From Candidatus Stackebrandtia excrementipullorum (GTDB lineage Bacteria > Actinomycetota > Actinomycetes > Mycobacteriales > Micromonosporaceae), in the NCBI GenBank assembly GCA_019113825.1, contig DXGR01000131.1:1-64000 (forward strand): 64,000 nucleotides of DNA, written 5' to 3'. The position numbers were made by a program, and so were the translations under genes. The notes under the pieces were generated by a model. It was not told the DNA's origin. It searched no databases and was given only the letters and a program-made list of their open reading frames with translations. Within the stretch, counting starts at the first letter, position 1. Every line of letters starts with the position of its first letter. Positions 45,758-55,548 of this stretch are shown piece after piece.

Positions 45758-46017
45758 CAGTCCTTGGATAGCGTGGACATCATTGTTTCATCACGTGGCA
45801 AAGAAAACCATAAACGTTGGCGCCCAACCGGTCCGTGGCCGTCGACAACCGATACGCCCGTCGAGCGCAGGTTCCGGTGTGTGGAGTGGTCACGATGCAC
45901 CGCGACCACTCCGGTGGATGGGAGCCCCGTCGCCAAAACCGTCAGGCAAACACATCAACTCGCCAACCTGTTCAACGAGCCCCACGAAGACCCGTCTCCG
46001 GCTACAACAATCACCGG

Positions 46018-46434
46018 TCATGGTCGCTGTGGCGCGTAGGCCTCCACCTCGACCTCGACCAGTTGCTCCGGCTCCAGCAGCCCGGCGACGACCACCACTG
46101 TTGCAGCCGGACGTACAAGACCGAACAGCTCACCGTGGACTCGCCCCACGGCGTCGGCGTGAGACGGATCGGTGACGTACATGCGTGTCCTGATCACGTC
46201 GGAGACGGAGGCACCGGCGGCGACGATCCCGTCCAGAGCTATCTGGAAAGCGATCTTGGTCTGTCCTCCAGGGTCACCCACATGTACGACGTTTCCGTCC
46301 ACTGTCGCCCTACAGCCCGAAGAGACGATGAGATCACCGGCGCGAACAGCACGTGAATATCCGTACAGTTGCTCCCAAGGGCCACCCAAACCGACGCGCT
46401 GAACCTCGGACGTCGCGTCTGGAGTTGATGTCAC
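46018..46434 (-). CDS. RidA/YjgF family enamine/imine deaminase
   Basis: The 138-residue protein has the RidA fold with the substrate-carboxylate arginine in [10 protein letters not shown] near residue 80, a G-C-R-A-T-V segment near 40 and the late E-V-E-V-E-A-Y-A strand. RidA enzymes hydrolyse reactive enamines and imines made by PLP enzymes. Its GTG overlaps the hisA stop by four bases, so it is coupled to the his operon, as in other actinobacteria. Length is typical. Confidence 0.92.
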   Translation of the reverse strand: MTSTPDATSEVQRVGLGGPWEQLYGYSRAVRAGDLIVSSGCRATVDGNVVHVGDPGGQTKIAFQIALDGIVAAGASVSDVIRTRMYVTDPSHADAVGRVHGELFGLVRPAATVVVVAGLLEPEQLVEVEVEAYAPQRP

Positions 46435-47147
46435 GCCAAAACCTCCAATGCCTCCCGCACGGTGAAATTACCCTCATACAGTGCGGTACCGACGATGACG
46501 CCCTCGATCCCTTTGGAAGCCAGGGAAGACAACGCCCTCAAGTCGCTGAGAGTCGATACTCCCCCACTGGCGACAACCGGTTTGTCGGTGAATTCGCAGA
46601 CACTCCGAAGCAGATCCAGATTCGGCCCCTTGAGCATCCCGTCACTGCGGACATCGGTCACCACGTATCGGCTGCACCCGGCAGCCTCCAGTCGTGTCAG
46701 GACCTCGAACAGGTCGCCACCTTCACGAGTCCATCCGCGAGAGGCGAGTCGACCGTTGTCGACGTCCAGCCCCACGGCGACACGATCACCGTGCTCGGCG
46801 ATCACCCGGTGACACCAACGCGGATTCTCCAGCGCCGCCGTACCGATGTTGACGCGGTCGACGCCTGCGGCCAACGCACGGCGCAAAGTGGCGTCGTCGC
46901 GGATTCCTCCGGACAGCTCCACCTTGATGTCGACCGCGGCCACCACGTCGGCCAAGACATCCGCGTTGTCTCCACGACCGAAGGCGGCGTCCAGGTCGAC
47001 AAGATGGACCCACTCCGCTCCCTGACGCTGCCAGTCACGCGCGGCTGTCAGCGGGTCACCGTATGTCTTGCCGCTCCCGGCGACGCCCTGTACAAGTTGC
47101 ACGGCTTTTCCGTCGATCACATCGACTGCGGGCAGCAGGGTCAACAT
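46431..47147 (-). CDS. hisA: Phosphoribosyl isomerase HisA/PriA
   Basis: The 238-residue TIM-barrel enzyme has [10 protein letters not shown] with catalytic Asp9/Asp11 region, [10 protein letters not shown] near residue 80, and V-A-S-G-G-V-S near 190. It isomerises ProFAR to PRFAR. In many actinobacteria lacking trpF the same protein (PriA) also serves tryptophan synthesis; whether this genome lacks trpF is not visible. ATG at 47147; GAGGAG lies 12 bases upstream, which is long. A GTGA overlap couples it to the RidA gene downstream. Confidence 0.95.
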   Translation of the reverse strand: MLTLLPAVDVIDGKAVQLVQGVAGSGKTYGDPLTAARDWQRQGAEWVHLVDLDAAFGRGDNADVLADVVAAVDIKVELSGGIRDDATLRRALAAGVDRVNIGTAALENPRWCHRVIAEHGDRVAVGLDVDNGRLASRGWTREGGDLFEVLTRLEAAGCSRYVVTDVRSDGMLKGPNLDLLRSVCEFTDKPVVASGGVSTLSDLRALSSLASKGIEGVIVGTALYEGNFTVREALEVLA

Positions 47148-47152
47148 GCGAA

Positions 47153-47764
47153 TTACATGCTCCTCAACCAATTGGACAGCAATGTCAAACCGACTCGTCC
47201 CGATTTCTCGGGGTGGAATTGAGTCGCGGTCACACAGCCTCGTACCGCCGCGGCGACGAAAGGGCCCCCGTGGTCACCGAGTGCGATCTCGGTGTCGGCG
47301 ACGGGGGGCCTCGCGGCATAGGAATGGACAAAATAGAACCGTTCGTCGCCGGGAATCCCGTCGAACAACGGCATGGCGGCACCGTCGACGGTATTCCAAC
47401 CCATGTGCGGCACCCGAGTGGCGTCGAGCCTGGTCACCGCGCCCTCGAACACACCCAGCCCCTTGGTCGCCGTATCGTGTTCGGTGCTGGATGTGAACAG
47501 CACCTGAGCGCCGACGCACACTCCCAGGATCGGTCGCTCCGCCGTCACGCGGTATTCGACGACCTCAGCGCCACCTGCGGCCACCAGTCCCCGCATGCAT
47601 TCGGCGAACGCGCCCACACCGGGCACCATGAGTCCGTCCGCGTGGCGTGCGGTCATCGCATCGGCGGTCACCGTAACGTCGGCACCGGCCCGTTCCAATG
47701 CCTGCTGCGCAGACCGCACATTGCCCGAGCCGTAGTCGAAGACCACGACGCGGGGACGTCTCAC
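47153..47764 (-). CDS. hisH: Imidazole glycerol phosphate synthase, glutamine amidotransferase subunit
   Basis: The 203-residue class I amidotransferase has D-Y-G-S-G-N near residue 10, the oxyanion segment P-G-V-G-A near 48, nucleophile Cys83 in L-G-V-C-V-G-A-Q, and the His/Glu pair in T-Q-F-H-P-E-K-S near 187. It hydrolyses glutamine and channels ammonia to HisF. GTG at 47764 overlaps the stop of the small membrane protein gene by four bases. It lies five bases upstream of hisA. All catalytic residues are present. Confidence 0.96.
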   Translation of the reverse strand: MRRPRVVVFDYGSGNVRSAQQALERAGADVTVTADAMTARHADGLMVPGVGAFAECMRGLVAAGGAEVVEYRVTAERPILGVCVGAQVLFTSSTEHDTATKGLGVFEGAVTRLDATRVPHMGWNTVDGAAMPLFDGIPGDERFYFVHSYAARPPVADTEIALGDHGGPFVAAAVRGCVTATQFHPEKSGRVGLTLLSNWLRSM

Positions 47765-47934
47765 GCGGCACCGCCCTGCGGCCACAGCCACAGGACTGAA
47801 GCGGCCAACGCCACCACCGCCAACAGACCGCAGATCACCGCGGCAACGGTGCGTTTTTGTTTGACCATCGAATACGTCCCGCCGGCCAGGAGGCCCGCGA
47901 ACCCCATCATCAGCATCGGCATCAGCGAATCCAC
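47761..47934 (-). CDS. 57-residue membrane protein in the his operon
   Basis: A GTG immediately after the hisB stop opens a 57-residue frame with two hydrophobic segments (MPMLMMGFAGLLAGGTY and AAVICGLLAVVALAASVLW) joined by a basic loop V-K-Q-K-R-T, ending W-P-Q-G-G-A-A. Its stop overlaps the hisH start by four bases (GTGA). Small membrane proteins in this operon position occur in other actinobacteria, which with the tight coupling supports a real gene. Function is unknown. Confidence 0.78.
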   Translation of the reverse strand: MDSLMPMLMMGFAGLLAGGTYSMVKQKRTVAAVICGLLAVVALAASVLWLWPQGGAA

Positions 47935-48546
47935 TTAAAGAACACCTTTCGTCGACGGCACACCTGCGGGGCCGTCGAGGGTGATGGCTCCGCGCAAAGC
48001 CCGGGCAAACGCCTTGAACTGTGCCTCCACAACATGGTGTGCATCGGCACGCTGACCGGGGTTCGCCGCCCGCAAAACGCTGACATGCAACGTGATACGA
48101 GCGTGGTGCGCCAGGGACTCGAAGATATGCCGCGTCATGCTGGTCGGATAATCGGGGCCGATCATCGGCGCAAGGTCGAGCGGTTCCTCATGGACCATGT
48201 ACGGTCGCCCGGACAGGTCCACGACGGCACGCGCCAGCACCTCGTCCAGCGGCACACTCGCGTCGGCATAGCGGCGTATACCCGCCTTGTCTCCCAGTGA
48301 CTCGGCGAAGGCTGCGCCCAAAGCAATCGCCGTGTCCTCCATCGTGTGGTGCGCGTCGATGTGGAGGTCCCCCTCTGTGCGGACCACAAGGTCGATTGCG
48401 CCGTGTTTGGCGATCTGGTGCAGCATGTGATCGAAGAACCCGACCCCGGTGGCGATCTCGGCCTTACCTGTCCGGGAGTCCAGATCCACCGAAACGTGCA
48501 CCGTGGTCTCACCGGTCGTGCGATCGATCACCGCTTGGCGACTCAT
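47935..48546 (-). CDS. hisB: Imidazoleglycerol-phosphate dehydratase
   Basis: The 203-residue single-domain enzyme has the histidine-rich manganese motifs in both halves: G-F-F-D-H-M-L-H-Q near residue 36, D-A-H-H-T-M-E-D near 63, and the late counterparts L-A-H-H-A-R near 146 and D-A-H-H-V-V-E-A near 168. It dehydrates imidazole glycerol phosphate to imidazole acetol phosphate. There is no fused phosphatase domain, as usual in actinobacteria. ATG at 48546 overlaps the hisC stop by four bases. Confidence 0.97.
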   Translation of the reverse strand: MSRQAVIDRTTGETTVHVSVDLDSRTGKAEIATGVGFFDHMLHQIAKHGAIDLVVRTEGDLHIDAHHTMEDTAIALGAAFAESLGDKAGIRRYADASVPLDEVLARAVVDLSGRPYMVHEEPLDLAPMIGPDYPTSMTRHIFESLAHHARITLHVSVLRAANPGQRADAHHVVEAQFKAFARALRGAITLDGPAGVPSTKGVL

Positions 48547-49637
48547 GGGCTGTTCTTCTCCTCTTCCAACACGTGTGACAACTCCGTCAAGAACTCGGTG
48601 GTTTCCGCGTCGGTCCCCACGGTGACCCGCAACCACCCCGGAATACCGACATCCCGAACCAGTACACCTCGCTTCACCAACGAACGCCACACCGCGGAGG
48701 CATCGCTCATTCCCCCGAACAGGACGAAGTTGGCATCGCTGGGAGCCACTTTCAGTCCACGTTGCGACAGTTCCGTCACCAAGTCGTCGCGTCGCCGTCG
48801 GATGCCGTCCACGTGGGTCAGGAGGGCTTCACGATGCCTCAGCGCCGCCACGGCAGCCGCTTGTGTCAGGGCCGACAGGTGATACGGAAGACGAACGAGC
48901 TGGACGGCGTCGACAACGGCGGGGTCGGCGATCATGTAACCGAGTCTGGCTCCCGCCATACCGAACGCCTTACTCATCGTCCGGGTCACGACGAGCCGCG
49001 GATACTCGTCCAGCAGTGTGACGGCACTGACGAAGTCGTCACGAGCAAACTCGGCATAGGCCTCGTCCACGATCACCAGGCCGCTGAACGCCTCCACGGC
49101 GTCCACAATCGTCTGCACGTCCAGGACCGTTCCGGTGGGATTGTTCGGTGAGCACAGGAAGACCACATCGGGTTGCCACCGCCGGATGGCATCCGTGATG
49201 CGCGCAGAGCTCAGTGTGAAGTCCGCGGCACGAGGCTCGTCATGCCATTGTGTACCGGTGGCGCCCGCCAGGATCGGATGCATGGAGTACGAGGGCGCAA
49301 AGCCCACTGCGGACCGGCCGGGACCACCAAAGGCCTGGAGAAGTTGTTGGAGAACCTCATTGGATCCGTTGGCCGCCCACACTCGTCTCGGTGTCATCCG
49401 ATGCCCGATATACGCGGCCAGTTCACGCCGCAACTCCACCGCGTCCCGATCGGGGTAACGGTTCAGGTCGGTGACCGTCGAGGCCAGCGACTCCGCTACC
49501 GCTTCAGCCACGTCCGTTGGAAGCGGATGTGGGATCTCATTGGTGTTGAGCCGTACCGGAACCTCGATCTGTGGAGCTCCATACGGGCTGCGGCTGCGCA
49601 GATCGGGACGCAGCAACGATGTGATGGACGTCGTCAT
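48543..49637 (-). CDS. hisC: Histidinol-phosphate aminotransferase
   Basis: The 364-residue class I PLP aminotransferase has L-N-T-N-E near residue 29, A-N-G-S-N-E near 81, C-S-P-N-N-P-T-G near 150, V-D-E-A-Y near 180 and the PLP lysine in T-M-S-K-A-F-G-M-A-G near 210. It transaminates imidazole acetol phosphate to histidinol phosphate. The ATG overlaps the hisD stop by one base (TGATG), and the gene overlaps hisB by four. Full length. Confidence 0.96.
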   Translation of the reverse strand: MTTSITSLLRPDLRSRSPYGAPQIEVPVRLNTNEIPHPLPTDVAEAVAESLASTVTDLNRYPDRDAVELRRELAAYIGHRMTPRRVWAANGSNEVLQQLLQAFGGPGRSAVGFAPSYSMHPILAGATGTQWHDEPRAADFTLSSARITDAIRRWQPDVVFLCSPNNPTGTVLDVQTIVDAVEAFSGLVIVDEAYAEFARDDFVSAVTLLDEYPRLVVTRTMSKAFGMAGARLGYMIADPAVVDAVQLVRLPYHLSALTQAAAVAALRHREALLTHVDGIRRRRDDLVTELSQRGLKVAPSDANFVLFGGMSDASAVWRSLVKRGVLVRDVGIPGWLRVTVGTDAETTEFLTELSHVLEEEKNSP

Positions 49638-50923
49638 CACGGCATCCTCGCTCGGATGGCGTTTCCGTGAGCAGGTAGATCCTCCGCATCGGCCAGCACA
49701 ATCACCCGGTCGGCCACTTGAGCGAGCGCGGCACGACTGTAATCGACCACCTGAACCGACCGAAGAAACGAGGCCGTCGACAGCCCGGACGAGTGCCTCG
49801 CACAACCGGCCGTTGGAAGAATGTGGTTGGAACCGGCGCAGTAGTCGCCAAGCGACACCGGCGAATACGGACCCACGAAGACGGCGCCGGCGTTACGTAC
49901 ACGCATGGCCAACGTTCGCGCATCAACGGTCTGGATCTCCAGATGCTCGGCGGCATATTCGTCGACCACGGCCAATCCATGTTCGAGATCGGACACCAGG
50001 ACGAGCCCGGACTGTTCTCCCGACAGGGCGGCGATGACGCGCTCCCGGTGCCTGGTGGTCTCGATCTGGTGCTTCAACTCGTCGACGACCGCGTCGCCCA
50101 ACGCCTCCGACGGGGTCACGAGTACACCCGCGGCAGCAGGGTCGTGTTCAGCCTGACTGATCAGGTCTGCTGCTACGTGGGCAGGCTCGGCGGTGTCGTC
50201 GGCCAGGATGGCGATCTCCGTCGTCCCCGCCTCGGCATCGATGCCCACGATGCCTCGCACCGCACGTTTGGCTGCGGTCACATAGATGTTGCCGGGCCCG
50301 GTGATCATGTCGACGGGGTCGCATTCGTCGGTGCCGTGAGCGAACATACCTACGGCGGCGGGACCACCCACCGCATAGACCTCCCCGACGCCCAAAATCG
50401 CGCACACGGCCAGAATCGTCGAGTCCGGCATCCCTGTCGCACGCTGCGGCGGAGATGCGACCGCGATCTCGTCGACGCCGGCCAGCTGTGCGGGCACAAC
50501 GTTCATGACAACGCTGGAGGCCAGCGGCGCCAAACCACCGGGCACGTAAAGGCCCACTCGTTTCACTGGGATGAACCGCTCGGTCACGACACCCCCCGGC
50601 GACACCTCGGTGACCAGGGTGTCTCGCACCTGTGGGCGGTGCGCCGCGCGCACCCTCACGATCGACTCTTCAACGGCGGCACGCAATACGGGGTCAAGGT
50701 TTGACTCGGCGGCGGCCAACGCCTCTGTCGGGACGCGGAGACGATGCAGCTCAACGCCGTCGCGTTCGGCCGTCACCCGGCGGATGGCCTCGGCACCGTC
50801 TTGCCGGATCCGGTCAAGCAACGGTTGTATCTCCGCCATCGCGGCGGCCACATCGAAACGCGCGCGAGGCAACAGCCCACGCGCAACGTCGGAAGAACCC
50901 CTCAAGTCTATGCGTTTCAGCAC
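49637..50923 (-). CDS. hisD: Histidinol dehydrogenase
   Basis: The 428-residue enzyme has the family signatures: P-G-G-L-A-P-L-A-S near residue 130, G-P-G-N-I-Y-V near 225, [10 protein letters not shown] near 263 with zinc-ligand candidates, and A-G-S-N-H-I-L-P-T near 378. It oxidises histidinol to histidine in two NAD-dependent steps. GTG at 50923 starts the conserved region but has no clear ribosome binding site; it overlaps the DUF2567 gene by seven bases, implying read-through from upstream. Full length. Confidence 0.95.
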   Translation of the reverse strand: MLKRIDLRGSSDVARGLLPRARFDVAAAMAEIQPLLDRIRQDGAEAIRRVTAERDGVELHRLRVPTEALAAAESNLDPVLRAAVEESIVRVRAAHRPQVRDTLVTEVSPGGVVTERFIPVKRVGLYVPGGLAPLASSVVMNVVPAQLAGVDEIAVASPPQRATGMPDSTILAVCAILGVGEVYAVGGPAAVGMFAHGTDECDPVDMITGPGNIYVTAAKRAVRGIVGIDAEAGTTEIAILADDTAEPAHVAADLISQAEHDPAAAGVLVTPSEALGDAVVDELKHQIETTRHRERVIAALSGEQSGLVLVSDLEHGLAVVDEYAAEHLEIQTVDARTLAMRVRNAGAVFVGPYSPVSLGDYCAGSNHILPTAGCARHSSGLSTASFLRSVQVVDYSRAALAQVADRVIVLADAEDLPAHGNAIRARMP

Positions 50924-51660
50924 GTTAACGAGGGTAGTCGGCCATCCTCCTCTTTTGCCTCCGTGTTTCGGATCCTGGGAGAGGTCTGGTGTGATCCCCG
51001 TTCCTGTGCGATGTTCCCCGAGCGCAGCTGTGGGTACCGTGACCAGCCAGCACACACCGTGTAGACGAACGCTGCGGCGAACGCCATCGTGACGAGCACG
51101 CCCAGCGACAGATTCGCCATCATCCCGCCGAGGTCGCCCGTCATCAGGTTTCCGAAGGCGGTCGGTACGTCAAAGGACACCATCTTCAATTCCGGGACAC
51201 GCCACACGTGCCATCCGACGGGTATCGACTCCAGCGACGCGAGGTACTCGTCACGGTTCAACTTTCCGAACGCCGACGCGATCGCCTGGCAGGCCATCGA
51301 TCCGACGACAAGAGCAGACAGAAGCAAGGGCCCTCGCCGACGAGGCGCGGCCGTCCACACGACCAGGGCCGCAAGTATTCCGGCGGCAAAGCCGAGGAGC
51401 GCAAACACGCCGTCCGCGGCCATATACTGCTCGGGATTCTCCTGGGCCAAGCCAAAACCACCAGGGACGCGAACCAGTTCCACGCGCGGTGTCATCCACG
51501 ACCACAAAGCCCCCAGCGGGAGGCCCAGAAACGCCAACGTGCCCACCACGACGGCGGCGGCCCTCAGGTCGGCAACCGGAGTCCGCTTCTGCGGTTGTGG
51601 TGGCGTGGCTCCGATACCTGCCATTGCCAGCGGATTCGAGAAGGGTGGCGTTTGACTCAC
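50917..51660 (-). CDS. DUF2567 membrane protein
   Basis: The 247-residue protein has four hydrophobic segments (about 33-53, 82-103, 110-128, 185-205) and a hydrophilic N-terminal Pro/Gln-rich segment, matching actinobacterial DUF2567. It has no known function. The GTG at 51660 lacks a clear ribosome binding site, and the 3' end overlaps hisD by seven bases. It lies 55 bases after the ParA-like gene, so all three may be on one message. Confidence 0.8.
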   Translation of the reverse strand: MSQTPPFSNPLAMAGIGATPPQPQKRTPVADLRAAAVVVGTLAFLGLPLGALWSWMTPRVELVRVPGGFGLAQENPEQYMAADGVFALLGFAAGILAALVVWTAAPRRRGPLLLSALVVGSMACQAIASAFGKLNRDEYLASLESIPVGWHVWRVPELKMVSFDVPTAFGNLMTGDLGGMMANLSLGVLVTMAFAAAFVYTVCAGWSRYPQLRSGNIAQERGSHQTSPRIRNTEAKEEDGRLPSLTC

Positions 51661-51715
51661 GAGTCAGATCATTCCATGGCAGAGCTCGACGACTGTTTTG
51701 CACCACCGTGAGGGG

Positions 51716-52720
51716 TCACTTCATGAACGGCTCGACGATGGTCGTCGCGGCACTCAGCCACGCATACCGGGTGGAGATACGCAGCTCGGAGTACTTGATG
51801 GCGGACCCCGGCTCCAGCGCCGGGTCGTACGGCACCACGGACACTCCTCGCGTTCTGGTGTGGAAATGCCGGACCAGGTCGTCCAACAGTGGGCCCGGGC
51901 GCGGCGTGGGGCATGACAGCAACGTCACCGCGTTTTGAACCAGGTCGTTGTACCCGTCTGCTTCCAGCAGATCGAGCATCCAGTCAGCGGTAAACGCCGC
52001 GTCTTCACGCGGCACGGTCGTCACGACAAGTTGGTCGGCCGAAGAGACGATCGTTCGCCAGTTGGGGCTTTCGACATTGTTGCCGGTGTCGATGCAAATG
52101 ATGTCGTGGGTCCGGGTCAGGATGTCCAGCACCCGCAAGACCGTTTCGGGATCCAGCTGTCTCGCCAGCTTCGGGTCTTCGTCGCCGGCCAGCACGTCAA
52201 AGGAACCGTCCGATGAATGGCGCAGGTAATCGTCGGCGACGTCCGGCAGGGACGCACCGGCGGCTTCGACTTCGGCGATGTCGGCAACAAGGTGACGGAT
52301 GGTGCGAGCATGCCGTGCGGTTCCCGCTCGCAGACCCAATGTTCCACGCAGTTCGTTGTCGTCCCAGGCGATCACGCCTTTACCGCGTGCGCTTCCCAAC
52401 GCCGCGGCCGTCAAAACGGTGGCCGTGGTCTTGTGAACGCCTCCCTTGGGGTTCACAAACGCGATAACGCGCGCACGTCCGAGGTCTCGACGCAAAGTCG
52501 ACAAACCCGGATGCAGTTCGGGGTCCAGTCCCGATTCGTTGCCCGACCATGCCGTGGTCTGACGTGGGGCGATACCGGTACCGACGACCGGATAGGCCGC
52601 CGACGGCGAGTCGAGAACGGTTGACGGGTCGTCACCGCGGCCACGGCCTCGCCCCAGAAGGGTGCGCCACCGTGGCACCGGCTCGGGCTGCCTGGCTGAC
52701 CAGCCATCGATGGAACCCAC
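51716..52720 (-). CDS. ParA/MinD-like ATPase with His-substituted P-loop
   Basis: The 334-residue protein has a non-conserved N-terminal 75 residues and then a deviant Walker A N-P-K-G-G-V-H-K-T-T near residue 90, where His replaces the usual Gly before the catalytic lysine. A-W-D-D-N-E-L-R-G-T-L-G follows near 118 and I-I-C-I-D-T-G-N-N Walker B near 205. The signature lysine (K of K-G-G) is kept. ParA/MinD proteins position DNA or complexes at membranes; no parB, minE or parS site is adjacent. GGGAGG lies five bases before GTG 52720. Two hairpins lie in its leader. Confidence 0.85.
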   Translation of the reverse strand: MGSIDGWSARQPEPVPRWRTLLGRGRGRGDDPSTVLDSPSAAYPVVGTGIAPRQTTAWSGNESGLDPELHPGLSTLRRDLGRARVIAFVNPKGGVHKTTATVLTAAALGSARGKGVIAWDDNELRGTLGLRAGTARHARTIRHLVADIAEVEAAGASLPDVADDYLRHSSDGSFDVLAGDEDPKLARQLDPETVLRVLDILTRTHDIICIDTGNNVESPNWRTIVSSADQLVVTTVPREDAAFTADWMLDLLEADGYNDLVQNAVTLLSCPTPRPGPLLDDLVRHFHTRTRGVSVVPYDPALEPGSAIKYSELRISTRYAWLSAATTIVEPFMK

Positions 52721-52742
52721 GTTCACCTCCCTAGGGGGACGA

Positions 52743-52782
52743 CGCGGAGCAGCCTCCGCGAGATTGCCTGTGTCTTACAGGC
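52743..52782 (-). promoter_or_regulatory. Two small hairpins in the leader of the ParA-like gene
   Basis: A seven-pair perfect stem with four-base loop (52743-52760) is followed by a six-pair perfect stem with five-base loop (52766-52782), both between 22 and 62 bases upstream of GTG 52720. They could form in RNA near the ribosome binding site or be operator dyads in DNA. The remaining bases to 52999 show nothing else I recognise. Confidence 0.4.
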
Positions 52783-52999
52783 TACGGAACGAATCGACGA
52801 TGCGACAGGGCGCACGTACGGCACAGACCGTCGGGGGGTCGCCGTCGTCCGTTCGGGCCAATAACAATCCAGTCCGACGCTGGCAAACCACGGATCGGAG
52901 TGATGTGGGGCACTAAATGATTCACCAGCGCGAATCTGTGGCCCCGAGGGTACCTGAAGAACACCGAGCCGCCCCGTCGGCTTAAACCGTCGGGCTTCG

Positions 53000-53935
53000 T
53001 CAGCCCTCGCCGCGAAGAACGCTCAAAGCATGGGCCAGGTCGGGGGGGTCGTCACTGTTGTACTCGACCTTCTCCCCGGTGCCGGGGTGAACGAAGCCGA
53101 GCCGGTAAGCGTGTAGCCATTGCCGTGTCAAACCCAGCTTGGCGGCCAGCGACGGGTCGGCTCCATAGGTCAGGTCCCCCACACACGGATGCCGCAACGC
53201 GGAGAAATGGACCCGGATCTGGTGGGTCCGACCGGTTTCGAGGTGTATGTCGACCAGACTTGCAGCCGGGAAGGCTTCCAGCGTGTCGTAATGCGTGACG
53301 CTGGCGCGTCCGCCCGACCGCACCGCCCACTTGTAGTCGTGACCGGGGTGGCGGTCGATGGGGGCGTCGATCGTGCCACGCAACGGATCGGGGTGCCCCT
53401 GGACGACTGCCCGGTACCCCTTGTCCACCTCGCGGTACTTGAACGCATGTTTCAAGGCCGAATAGGCCCGCTCGCTTTTGGCGACGACCATGATGCCACT
53501 GGTTCCCACATCCAGCCGATGCACGACGCCTTGGCGTTCCGCCGGGCCGTGAACGCTTACCCGATGCCCTGCCGCGGCCAAACCCGCGATCACGGTCGGC
53601 CCGGTCCATCCGGGGCTGGGATGGGCGGCCACTCCCACCGGTTTGTCCAGTACGGCGATGTCCTCGTCGGCGTGTACGACCGTCAGCCCGTCAACCGGTT
53701 CCGGTTGCAATGAGGAAAAGGGGCGCGGAGGTTCGGGCAACAGCACCGACAGCCACGTCCCTGCGGATGCCCGCGTCGACTTCGCACACGGGCTTCCATC
53801 GACGGTGACGTCACCGTCGACGATCAGATCGGCGGCGACGGTACGCGACAGTCCGAACATCCTGGAGATGACCTGGTCGAGGCGCACCCCCTCCATACCG
53901 TCGGGCACCGACAGTTCACGCAGTTGACGATTCAC
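53000..53935 (-). CDS. RluA-family pseudouridine synthase
   Basis: The 311-residue protein has an N-terminal S4 domain (to about 75) and the RluA catalytic motif [11 protein letters not shown] with Asp142, the nucleophile. Y-R-A-V-V-Q-G near 180 and the late R-T-H-Q-I-R-V-H near 240 are also typical. It converts uridines to pseudouridine in rRNA; the RluD type is likely from neighbour order (next to lspA in many bacteria), but the target site is not shown. Its GTG overlaps the lspA stop by four bases. Confidence 0.93.
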   Translation of the reverse strand: MNRQLRELSVPDGMEGVRLDQVISRMFGLSRTVAADLIVDGDVTVDGSPCAKSTRASAGTWLSVLLPEPPRPFSSLQPEPVDGLTVVHADEDIAVLDKPVGVAAHPSPGWTGPTVIAGLAAAGHRVSVHGPAERQGVVHRLDVGTSGIMVVAKSERAYSALKHAFKYREVDKGYRAVVQGHPDPLRGTIDAPIDRHPGHDYKWAVRSGGRASVTHYDTLEAFPAASLVDIHLETGRTHQIRVHFSALRHPCVGDLTYGADPSLAAKLGLTRQWLHAYRLGFVHPGTGEKVEYNSDDPPDLAHALSVLRGEG

Positions 53936-54477
53936 GAATCATCCCGCGAACCGGTTTGACGAACGCCGTCTATCCGACGGCCGGTCAGTTCAAGGAAGAT
54001 CACAAAGCCCACACCGATCACCAACGAAGAGTCCGCCACATTGAACACCGGGAAACCCTGGCCGTGCTCGTTGAACACGCTGACAAAGTCCACAACGTGA
54101 CCGTGCATGAACCCGGGAGCCCGAAACAACCGGTCGACAAGGTTGCCCATGGCGCCACCCGCGATCAAACCCAGCCCTATCGCCCACGGCTTCGATCCCA
54201 GCTTGCCGAAGGAATACCAGGTGATGGCGACCACCACAACCATTGCCAAACTGGTCAGCAACCACGTGTAATCGGTCGCCATACTGAAGGCCGCGCCGCT
54301 GTTACGCGTCAAAAACAGGTAGGCGACACCGGGGATCACGGTCACCGACTCGCCGGGCACGAGGTTGGCAACCGCCACAACCTTGGTTACCAAGTCGGCG
54401 GCGACGATCGCCAGCCCCACGATCACGTAAAGCAGCACGAAACGCGTTCTACGATTCAATGCCTGTCTCGGCTCCAT
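53932..54477 (-). CDS. lspA: Prolipoprotein signal peptidase (signal peptidase II)
   Basis: The 181-residue membrane protein has four spans and both catalytic aspartates: Asp115 in G-N-L-V-D-R-L and Asp149 in [18 protein letters not shown] near residue 58 is also characteristic. It cuts lipoprotein signal peptides before the lipid-modified cysteine. Three lipoproteins in this window would be its substrates. ATG at 54477 follows GGAGG by six bases; the frame reaches back to 54606, into dksA, without support. It overlaps the pseudouridine synthase gene by four bases. Confidence 0.96.
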   Translation of the reverse strand: MEPRQALNRRTRFVLLYVIVGLAIVAADLVTKVVAVANLVPGESVTVIPGVAYLFLTRNSGAAFSMATDYTWLLTSLAMVVVVAITWYSFGKLGSKPWAIGLGLIAGGAMGNLVDRLFRAPGFMHGHVVDFVSVFNEHGQGFPVFNVADSSLVIGVGFVIFLELTGRRIDGVRQTGSRDDS

Positions 54478-54515
54478 CACCACCTCGGCGGAGTCAGTGG
54501 TGTCGTCACGGGTGC

Positions 54516-55007
54516 TCAGCGTCGTTCCTCCAGTTGCTTGCAATTGACGCAAAGCGTAGCCGATGGGAAAGCCGCAAGGCGTGCGGCGGGGATCGCAGTG
54601 CCACACCGTTCACAAATGCCGTAGTCACCCTCGTCAAGACGCTCCAACGCGCGCTCGACCTGAATCATTCGGTCACGAACGCTGTTGGCGAGGCTGATCT
54701 CCTGTTCACGTTCCACCGTTTTCGATCCGGAGTCGACCTGATCGTCTCCCGCAGAATCGGACAACCGCTCCTTCTGCATCTCGCTGATGCCCACGATCGC
54801 CTCCTCATACTCTGTCCGGAGCTCGTGCAGACGCTCATCCAACGCAACGCGGATCTCGGCGGTTTCAGCCTCTGAGCGAGTCACCATTGCCTTCTTTACG
54901 TCGGCGGCCGCAGCCTTCTTCGCAGGTGGTTTTTTTCCGACGTTCTTATCGGAGGCGACGTTCTTAGCAGTCTGTTTGGTCTTCGTGACCGTCTTTTTAG
55001 TAGTCAT
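54516..55007 (-). CDS. DksA/TraR-family zinc-finger protein with basic N-terminal tail
   Basis: The 163-residue protein has a Lys/Ala/Thr-rich N-terminal tail (about 1-40), a coiled-coil region (about 45-120; A-L-D-E-R-L-H-E-L-R, V-E-R-E-Q-E-I-S-L) and a C4 zinc finger C-E-R-C-G-T-A-I-P-A-A-R-L near residue 134 with C-V-N-C-K near 155. DksA-type proteins bind RNA polymerase in the secondary channel; TraR-like actinobacterial ones are little studied. Gene order dksA-lspA-rluD is that of Streptomyces. The stop lies 39 bases before the lspA start. Confidence 0.9.
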   Translation of the reverse strand: MTTKKTVTKTKQTAKNVASDKNVGKKPPAKKAAAADVKKAMVTRSEAETAEIRVALDERLHELRTEYEEAIVGISEMQKERLSDSAGDDQVDSGSKTVEREQEISLANSVRDRMIQVERALERLDEGDYGICERCGTAIPAARLAAFPSATLCVNCKQLEERR

Positions 55008-55548
55008 CGCGCGCTCTCAGGAGGGGTCGTCGTGGACAGGGCATCCCCGGGGCCCGTCGATATACTCGGTGGGCAGAAGCCGGGTGGCGATGCCCGATAC
55101 CGGCTCGGTTCGCGACCATCGCGACAGCACTGCTCGGTCATGACGCCGCCCCCCGGCACGTGTCGTTATTGCTGTATTCGTTGAAGTCGTAGGCAAAACA
55201 GCCTCAATCATGAGGCGCCGCACGGCGGTTGCCGCGCGATTAAGCGCCCATGGTACGTCACAATAGTCACACAAGCAATCACTTGACGCCAACATCCGAT
55301 CACCCTCCGGTGTCGTCATGCGTCGAAATCGGCCTACGGCGATGGGGGCCGGCCAGCTCGTGGCTCTTGCCTGAAAACAGATATCTGCTCCCCGAGGTCG
55401 TCACCACCATGCCGAGGAAAGACCCGGTCTACACGATGAACGGGGGGACCGAAGCGAAACCGAGCTCTTCAAACGATGAGCGCCCACAAACGAACGCGGA
55501 TGGGGACCGAGAAAAACACGGTCTCCATCCGCGCAACGAACATACCGA
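55008..55548. other. Gap where ileS is often found; contains a terminator
   Basis: This 541-base gap lies between the dksA start and the end of the unknown protein gene. In many actinobacteria ileS sits between divIVA and dksA. No remnant of ileS and no T-box signature (AGGGTGGNACCGCG) is visible here. A leftward frame of about 100 codons (55319-55017) has no recognisable features. The terminator at 55496-55532 is the only clear element. Confidence 0.5.
55496..55532 (-). terminator. Terminator of the cysteine-containing membrane protein gene
   Basis: A 14-pair stem with one mismatch (arms 55496-55509 and 55519-55532, nine-base A-rich loop) lies 17 bases past the gene that ends at 55549. Confidence 0.72.

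Noticed and set aside
45758..46017. Possible gene or tRNA in the 260-base gap before the RidA gene
   Set aside because: No cloverleaf or T-arm consensus, and rightward frames here continue antisense into the RidA gene.
52978..53007. Possible terminator after the pseudouridine synthase gene
   Set aside because: The two similar CCGTCGG blocks are direct, not inverted, repeats; only a five-pair stem remains at the stop codon.
55008..55548. Possible leftover T-box leader of a lost ileS
   Set aside because: No AGGGTGGNACCGCG-type sequence and no specifier-like stem were visible.
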